Source: Acidimicrobiia bacterium
Lineage (GTDB): Bacteria > Actinomycetota > Acidimicrobiia > UBA5794 > UBA11373
Direction: 5' to 3'
DNA length: 10,439 nt
NCBI GenBank assembly: GCA_025456165.1
Contig: JALOLI010000021.1
Location: forward strand, 1-10,439
How positions within the stretch are numbered: the first letter of the stretch is position 1; each line of letters begins with the position of its first letter. Under the pieces are notes generated by a model. The model saw only the letters and a list, made by a program, of their open reading frames with translations, did not search any database and was not told where the DNA came from. Positions 6,496 through 10,439 of this stretch are shown here, one piece after another. The translations under genes were made by a program, and so were the position numbers.

Positions 6496-6822
6496 ATGTC
6501 CGAGCCGCCCGCGACCGGCCAGCCGTCCTACGCCGAGGAGAACGCGATGCGCATCGCCTCGGAGTCCCTGACCCACTACGACCAGGCCGCCGACACCTAC
6601 CACTGCTCCTACGGGCCCCCGGTGCCCGCGGTGACCGTGCGCGACCCCGAGCGCGGGGTGCTGGTGCGCGTCGACCCCCAGTCTGAGCAGGTGGTCGGCT
6701 TCTCGATCCCCGACTTCAAGGCCTGGCACGCCGCCCACGCCGAGGCCGACGGGTCGTTCGAGGTCGATCTGCCCCCCACCTGGTCGCTGCGCCCCCAGGA
6801 GGGCGAGGACCCCGGCGCGTGA
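6496..6822 (+). CDS. Small DUF2283-like protein B
   Basis: This 108-residue protein has DUF2283-like features: [19 protein letters not shown] (27-45) is close to the family's YDxxADxLYxxxG opening. [22 protein letters not shown] (53-74) matches the GV-(V/L)-x-x-DP-x-x-x-x-(I/V)-VG-hydrophobic part. DGSFEVDLP (85-93) is shared with the paralogue at 4300-4599. The domain is small and beta-rich with no known activity and no signal or membrane segment. The start at ATG 6496 follows AGGAGG (6479-6484) at 11 nt. ATG 6547 (Met18), with GAGGAG 6 nt upstream, is an equally good start and would give a length closer to the paralogue. It lies 91 bp upstream of the AAA+ gene on the same strand and may be the first gene of that operon, although a further promoter-like site occurs between them. 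Confidence 0.78.
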   Translation: MSEPPATGQPSYAEENAMRIASESLTHYDQAADTYHCSYGPPVPAVTVRDPERGVLVRVDPQSEQVVGFSIPDFKAWHAAHAEADGSFEVDLPPTWSLRPQEGEDPGA

Positions 6823-6857
6823 GCCCGAAGCGACCGGCCCCCCGGCGGGGTGGGTAC

Positions 6858-6863
6858 TACACT
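6858..6863 (+). promoter_or_regulatory. Possible -10 element before the AAA+ gene
   Basis: TACACT (6858-6863), within GTACTACACT (6854-6863), resembles the TACCCT and TACTCT hexamers before the two DUF2283-like genes. It would give a leader of about 45 nt before ATG 6914. No -35 is visible. A repeat of CACGTC (6880-6885 and 6897-6902, 17 bp apart) lies in that leader and could be chance. Confidence 0.35.
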
Positions 6864-6913
6864 CGCCGCTTGGCCATGTCACGTCCGATACGAAGCCACG
6901 TCAAGGAGCGCTG

Positions 6914-7726
6914 ATGGCGGTCGAGTCCCAGCGGATGGAGGAGTTCCGCCTCACCGCGGAGCCGTACTACCTCCCCCTCGGCAACGAGGTCGAGCTGTTC
7001 GAGGCCGCCTACCACGCGCGCCTGCCGGTCATGCTCAAGGGCCCGACCGGCTGCGGCAAGACCCGCTTCGTCGAGCACATGAGCTGGCGGCTCGGGCGCA
7101 CCCTGGTCACCGTGGGCTGCCATGAGGACCTGACCGCCTCGGATCTGGTCGGCAAGTACACCCTGCGCGGGGATGAGACCGTCTGGCAGGACGGGCCGCT
7201 CACCACCGCGGTCAAGGCCGGCGGGATCGCCTACCTGGACGAGATCGTCGAGGCCCGCAAGGACACCACGGTGGTCATCCACCCCCTGACCGACGACCGG
7301 CGCGTGCTGCCGATCGAGAAGAAGGGCGAGATCATCCAGGCCCCGGACGACTTCCTGCTGGTGATCTCCTACAACCCGGGCTACCAGTCGGTGCTCAAGG
7401 ACCTCAAGCACTCGACCAAGCAGCGCTTCGTGGCGATCGACTTCGACTACCCGCCGCCGGACGCCGAGGAGGCCATCCTCAAGTCCGAGTCGGGGATCGA
7501 CGACGACACCGCGGCCAAGCTGGTGAAGATCGCCGAGAAGGTCCGCAACCTGCGCACCCACGGCCTGGAGGAGGGCGTCTCCACGCGCCTCTTGGTCTAC
7601 GCCGGGCAGCTCATCCAGGGCGGGGTCGAGCCGGTGGCGGCGTGTGAGGCGACCATCTGCAAGCCGATCACCGACGATGGCGACATGCAGCGCTCGATCA
7701 TGGAGCTGGTGGCGACCCAGTTCTAG
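6914..7726 (+). CDS. MoxR-family AAA+ ATPase, CbbQ/NorQ type
   Basis: This 270-residue cytoplasmic ATPase is at the usual CbbQ/NirQ/NorQ length. Visible parts: the N-terminal family signature [18 protein letters not shown] (16-33), Walker A GPTGCGKT (43-50), the segment [16 protein letters not shown] (67-82) just before [13 protein letters not shown] (91-103), Walker B GIAYLDEI (104-111, E110), sensor 1 in [15 protein letters not shown] (151-165, N154), and the sensor-2 region [10 protein letters not shown] (221-230, R225). ATG 6914 has AAGGAG at 5 nt. Family members form ring hexamers that work with a VWA-domain protein (NorD or CbbO) to activate or insert metal into a target enzyme, for example nitric oxide reductase or Rubisco. 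Here the next two genes supply the NorD/CbbO-like partner, which confirms the pairing. The target is not in the window, so I give no norQ or cbbQ symbol. Confidence 0.95.
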   Translation: MAVESQRMEEFRLTAEPYYLPLGNEVELFEAAYHARLPVMLKGPTGCGKTRFVEHMSWRLGRTLVTVGCHEDLTASDLVGKYTLRGDETVWQDGPLTTAVKAGGIAYLDEIVEARKDTTVVIHPLTDDRRVLPIEKKGEIIQAPDDFLLVISYNPGYQSVLKDLKHSTKQRFVAIDFDYPPPDAEEAILKSESGIDDDTAAKLVKIAEKVRNLRTHGLEEGVSTRLLVYAGQLIQGGVEPVAACEATICKPITDDGDMQRSIMELVATQF

Positions 7727-7760
7727 GCCCGGGCGAGCGGACCCTGCAAGGAGGCTCAGG

Positions 7761-8846
7761 ATGACCTTCGGCCCCGCGGTCGGCAACGTCGGCATGTACG
7801 TGGCCCGCGAGATGCTGGCCCAGGTGCCCGACGACCAGCGCCAGGCCTACCTGCGCATGGTCGAGGAGATCTCCGATCTGAAGTACCAGCTCGGGGTCGA
7901 GGTGGCGCGTCAGCTGCCCCGGCTGCTCGCCGAGCACCACCCGGATGTGGTCGCCCAGTACCTGACCCGGGTGCGGCGGGTGGCGGCGACGGGCTGGAAG
8001 AGCGGGGTGGAGGTCGCCAAGCAGCTGCCGGACCTCTATGAGGCGCCCGACCCCTCCCTGGCCGAGGCCTATGTGGAGATCGTCTCGGACGCGACCCGGG
8101 CGCCGCAGGAGGACACCGAGACCACCGCGCTCGCCGGCGAGCTCGCCGCGCTCGAGCAGGAGCTCCGCGAGATGGAGCCCAAGGTCCAGCGCGCGCAGGA
8201 GCTCAAGTCGATGCTCGCCGCCCGCGACCGGCGCGATGAGAAGCGCCGCAAGCACGCCGTCGAGCTCGCCAGCGCCCTTCCCTCGCTGCTCATCCGCCTG
8301 CGGCCGCGCTACCGCACCAACTACCTGGAGCAGGTGCGCGCGGTGGCCGCCGCCGACCCGGAGGCGGCGCTCGAGGCGGCCGACACCCTCCTTGATCTCC
8401 TGAACGGCGAGCGGGTCTCGCCCGAGGGGTCGGCCGAGTGGGTGGCACGGGGCCTTGAGGTGCTCGAGCGCAACAAGGAGGTCGGCCGCGGCTACTTCCG
8501 GCTGGGCTCCAAGTACGCCCTGGAGGTCCTGGACGAGCTGAAGGAGGGCCTGGCCCTCAAGCAGGTCGCCCGCATCCTGAAGCTCTATGCCACCGCGCTC
8601 TGCGGCCGGGATGTCGCGGTGCGCGCGACCACCGAGGTGGACACCATCGACCAGTTCGGCGCCGATCACGTGGTGCTGCCGCCCGACATGCGCTTCTTCG
8701 AGGACGATGAGCGCAACTTCACCGCCTACAAGGTCGCCGCCGCCCACGGGGCGGGGCGGATCGAGTTCGGCACCTACGGCTTCTCGCTGGACCAGATCGC
8801 CGAGGTCGTGGGCGAGCTCTCCCACCGCTACGGGCGGGCGGCGTGA
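7761..8846 (+). CDS. NorD/CbbO-like N-terminal half, HEAT-like helical protein
   Basis: This is a 361-residue protein, almost all helical. A 37-residue unit is repeated in tandem: residues 30-66 (YLRMVEEI...LGVEVARQLPRLL) and 67-103 (YLTRVRRV...SGVEVAKQLPDLY), with a weaker copy at about 161-214 (AVELASALPSLL...YLEQVRAVAA). A charged coiled-coil-like stretch (about 121-164) sits between them. The C-terminal part DHVVLPPDMRFF...NFTAYKVAAAHGAGRIEFGTYGF (302-341) matches the middle of long NorD/CbbO-type proteins, where the VWA half follows in the same chain. Here a TGA ends the gene and the VWA half begins in another frame. ATG 7761 follows AAGGAGG at about 6 nt and the gene lies 34 bp after the AAA+ gene. 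Its expected role is scaffold or target recognition in the MoxR/VWA activase complex; this is inferred from the family. Confidence 0.8.
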   Translation: MTFGPAVGNVGMYVAREMLAQVPDDQRQAYLRMVEEISDLKYQLGVEVARQLPRLLAEHHPDVVAQYLTRVRRVAATGWKSGVEVAKQLPDLYEAPDPSLAEAYVEIVSDATRAPQEDTETTALAGELAALEQELREMEPKVQRAQELKSMLAARDRRDEKRRKHAVELASALPSLLIRLRPRYRTNYLEQVRAVAAADPEAALEAADTLLDLLNGERVSPEGSAEWVARGLEVLERNKEVGRGYFRLGSKYALEVLDELKEGLALKQVARILKLYATALCGRDVAVRATTEVDTIDQFGADHVVLPPDMRFFEDDERNFTAYKVAAAHGAGRIEFGTYGFSLDQIAEVVGELSHRYGRAA

Positions 8847-10439
8847 GCACCGGCGCCCGCGCCCCCAAGGGCCCGCCGCCCGCCGCCGGCGCGGGCACCG
8901 CCCAGGCGGTCCCCCACTGGCGCCGGGAGTCCGATCTCACCCGCTTCTACGGCCTGTTCCCCTCCCCGGCCCTCGCCCGGGACCTGTTCAACATCGTCGA
9001 GGGCTGCCGGATCGACGCGCGCATCCGCGCCGCCTACCCGGGCATCCGGCGCGACATGGACCTGATCCAGTCCGAGACCCTCGCCCGCCGCCAGGAGCTG
9101 GGGCCGCTCCCGGAGGCGGCGGCCATCGTCGAGGTGCTGCTGCAGGCCTCGCTCGGCGGCGAGCCCGAGGTCGCCCACCTCGATCCGGGCATCGCCCGCG
9201 CGGCCATGCGGGCGCGGGCCCTGCTGGATGAGGTCCGCGGCGCCGAGGCCGGGGTCGCGGACTCCGCGCGCGTCACCGCCACGGTCTACCGGATCATCGA
9301 TGATGAGCTGGCCGCCGGGCGGCGGGGGACGACCAAGCCGTTCGCCGATGAGGCCGAGCGCGCCCGGGCCGAGCGCGAGGAGCAGGACTCCGGCGACCAG
9401 GAGGGCGCCGAGGGCGAGGTCGGGGTCACCGAGTACGACCAGCTGGAGCTGCCGCCCTTCATGCCCCCGGTCATGGAGCAGCTGGTCCGCCCCCAGGAGC
9501 TCCCCCAGATCCAGGCCCAGGGCCAGGAGCCCACCCCCGGCGCCGAGGGCGAGGACGCCCAGCCCTCCGCGGATGAGCTCGACGAGCTGGACAAGGCCAT
9601 GTCCACCTCCGAGGCCCAGGTCGGCCCGGGGGATGCCGACGATGTGGCCCAGCGCGGTGAGGCGAGCGATGACGAGGCCACCTCCGGCGAGGCCGAGGCC
9701 GGGGAGTCCAAGGAGGAGGGCGGGACCGGGGGCGAGACCCCCTCCGGGCCGCAGGCGCCGCTCCCCCAGGCGGAGGAGGAGCCCGAGCAGGACCTCGGGG
9801 AGCAGGTCTTCCACTACGACGAGTGGGACCACCGCATCGAGGACTACCGGCCGAACTGGTGCACGCTGCGCGAGCAGCGCTCGACCCGCCAGCTCGAGGC
9901 CTTCGTCGCGGCGACCTTCCATGAGTTCGGCGGCATCGTCACCCAGATCCGGCGCAACTTCCAGCTCATGCGCCCCGAGCGGCTGCGCAAGATGCGCTTC
10001 CAGACCGAGGGCGACGATCTGGATGTGGACGGCCTGGTCGAGTACGTGGTCGACCGCCGGGCCCGGGTCACCCCCACCGAGCGCGTCTACATCCAGCGCG
10101 ACAAGAAGGACCGCGACGTCACCACGGTCTTCCTGGTCGACATGTCGAGCTCCACCGACCGCAAGATCGACGGCCGCAAGCGGATCATCGACATCGAGAA
10201 GGAGGGCCTCATCCTGATGTGCGAGGCCCTCGAGGCGATCCGGGACGAGTACGCGATCTACGGGTTCTCAGGCTCGGGCCGCGACGACTGCCAGTTCTAC
10301 GTGGTCAAGGAGCTCGGCGAGCGCTACGACGACCGGGTCCGGGCCCGCATCGGCGGGATCTACGGCCGCCAGAAGACCCGCATGGGGCCGGCCCTTCGCC
10401 ATGCGACCAAGCGGCTGATGAGCGTGGCTCCCCAGCCGC
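8843..10439 (+). CDS. NorD/CbbO-like C-terminal half with VWA domain, partial at right edge
   Basis: GTG 8843 overlaps the previous stop as GTGA, with no strong SD of its own, which points to translational coupling. The frame is open to the window end (532 codons). After a Pro/Ala-rich start (2-22) comes RFYGLFPSPALARDLFNIVEGCRIDARIRAAYPGIRRDM (about 32-70), a block conserved in NorD/CbbO proteins. A long acidic, Glu/Gly/Pro-rich linker covers about 168-322. The VWA domain follows: FLVDMSSST holds the MIDAS motif DxSxS (D433, S435, S437), IYGFSGSGRDDCQFYVVK the second strand, and YGRQKTRMGPALRHAT the distal MIDAS threonine (T512). The metal-binding residues are therefore intact. In the family the VWA protein binds the AAA+ ring and the client enzyme. 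The end of the domain and the stop codon lie beyond the edge. Confidence 0.92.
   Translation, partial: MSTGARAPKGPPPAAGAGTAQAVPHWRRESDLTRFYGLFPSPALARDLFNIVEGCRIDARIRAAYPGIRRDMDLIQSETLARRQELGPLPEAAAIVEVLLQASLGGEPEVAHLDPGIARAAMRARALLDEVRGAEAGVADSARVTATVYRIIDDELAAGRRGTTKPFADEAERARAEREEQDSGDQEGAEGEVGVTEYDQLELPPFMPPVMEQLVRPQELPQIQAQGQEPTPGAEGEDAQPSADELDELDKAMSTSEAQVGPGDADDVAQRGEASDDEATSGEAEAGESKEEGGTGGETPSGPQAPLPQAEEEPEQDLGEQVFHYDEWDHRIEDYRPNWCTLREQRSTRQLEAFVAATFHEFGGIVTQIRRNFQLMRPERLRKMRFQTEGDDLDVDGLVEYVVDRRARVTPTERVYIQRDKKDRDVTTVFLVDMSSSTDRKIDGRKRIIDIEKEGLILMCEALEAIRDEYAIYGFSGSGRDDCQFYVVKELGERYDDRVRARIGGIYGRQKTRMGPALRHATKRLMSVAPQP

Noticed and set aside
5177..6571. A 464-codon plus-strand frame opposite ilvB
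   Set aside because: It has the same Gly/His/Asp/Val-rich antisense composition, and ilvB on the other strand is unambiguous along its whole length.
7644..7760. An upstream in-frame start (ATG 7644) for the NorD-like N-terminal gene
   Set aside because: The extension overlaps the end of the AAA+ gene and is Arg/Ser/Pro-rich. ATG 7761 has a well-spaced AAGGAGG.
8835..8850. A sequencing frameshift as the cause of the NorD/CbbO split
   Set aside because: The junction is a standard GTGA overlap, and the second gene begins with its own non-conserved leader, which a simple indel would not create. It cannot be excluded without relatives.
6857..9922. Three long minus-strand frames (6857-7795, 7698-8825, 8828-9922) opposite the AAA+/VWA operon
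   Set aside because: They mirror the codon pattern of the plus-strand genes, contain no family motifs, and would require convergent coding over the whole operon.
1..10439. tRNA genes, rRNA, CRISPR arrays, transposases or attachment sites
   Set aside because: I looked for cloverleaf-like arms, regular direct repeats with spacers, transposase motifs and terminal inverted repeats and saw none.

Overview
This window is very GC-rich, densely coded bacterial DNA. Strong AGGAGG-type ribosome binding sites, several GTG starts and four-base gene overlaps fit a high-GC Actinomycetota. A deep-branching class such as Thermoleophilia is plausible, but no marker gene here fixes the lineage. I see no rRNA, tRNA, CRISPR array, insertion sequence or phage gene.

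Region 1 (about 1-3036, minus strand) is an acyl-CoA operon. It is read in the order thiolase-fold lipid-transfer protein (2871-1633), DUF35 OB-fold partner (1578-1123), CaiC/FadD-like acyl-CoA ligase (1074 to beyond the left edge). The ligase is broken by a 20-bp tandem duplication that falls exactly on its ATP-binding motif. The thiolase lacks the usual catalytic cysteines and the DUF35 protein has no cysteine at all. This fits a thiolase-fold/DUF35 complex of the Ltp2-ChsH2 aldolase kind better than a true thiolase. A non-coding leader of about 220 bp with several inverted repeats lies upstream.

Region 2 (3096-4246, minus) holds a cysteine-rich DUF1284 protein and an unrecognised Ala/Glu-rich helical protein, 20 bp apart.

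Region 3 (4247-6822) has two small paralogous DUF2283-like genes on the plus strand, either side of a minus-strand acetolactate synthase large subunit gene (ilvB). The two small genes share a near-identical 15-bp promoter-like element. The first probably starts at CTG, because its homology to the second extends upstream of its first ATG.

Region 4 (6496-10439, plus) reads as an operon: DUF2283-like protein, CbbQ/NorQ-type MoxR AAA+ ATPase, a HEAT-like helical protein, and a VWA protein that runs off the right edge. The last two look like the N- and C-terminal halves of a NorD/CbbO protein, split into genes that overlap by GTGA. Such ATPase/VWA pairs activate or insert metals into target enzymes such as nitric oxide reductase or Rubisco. 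No target enzyme is in the window, so the client is unknown. This split activase with a DUF2283-like lead gene is the most interesting system here.
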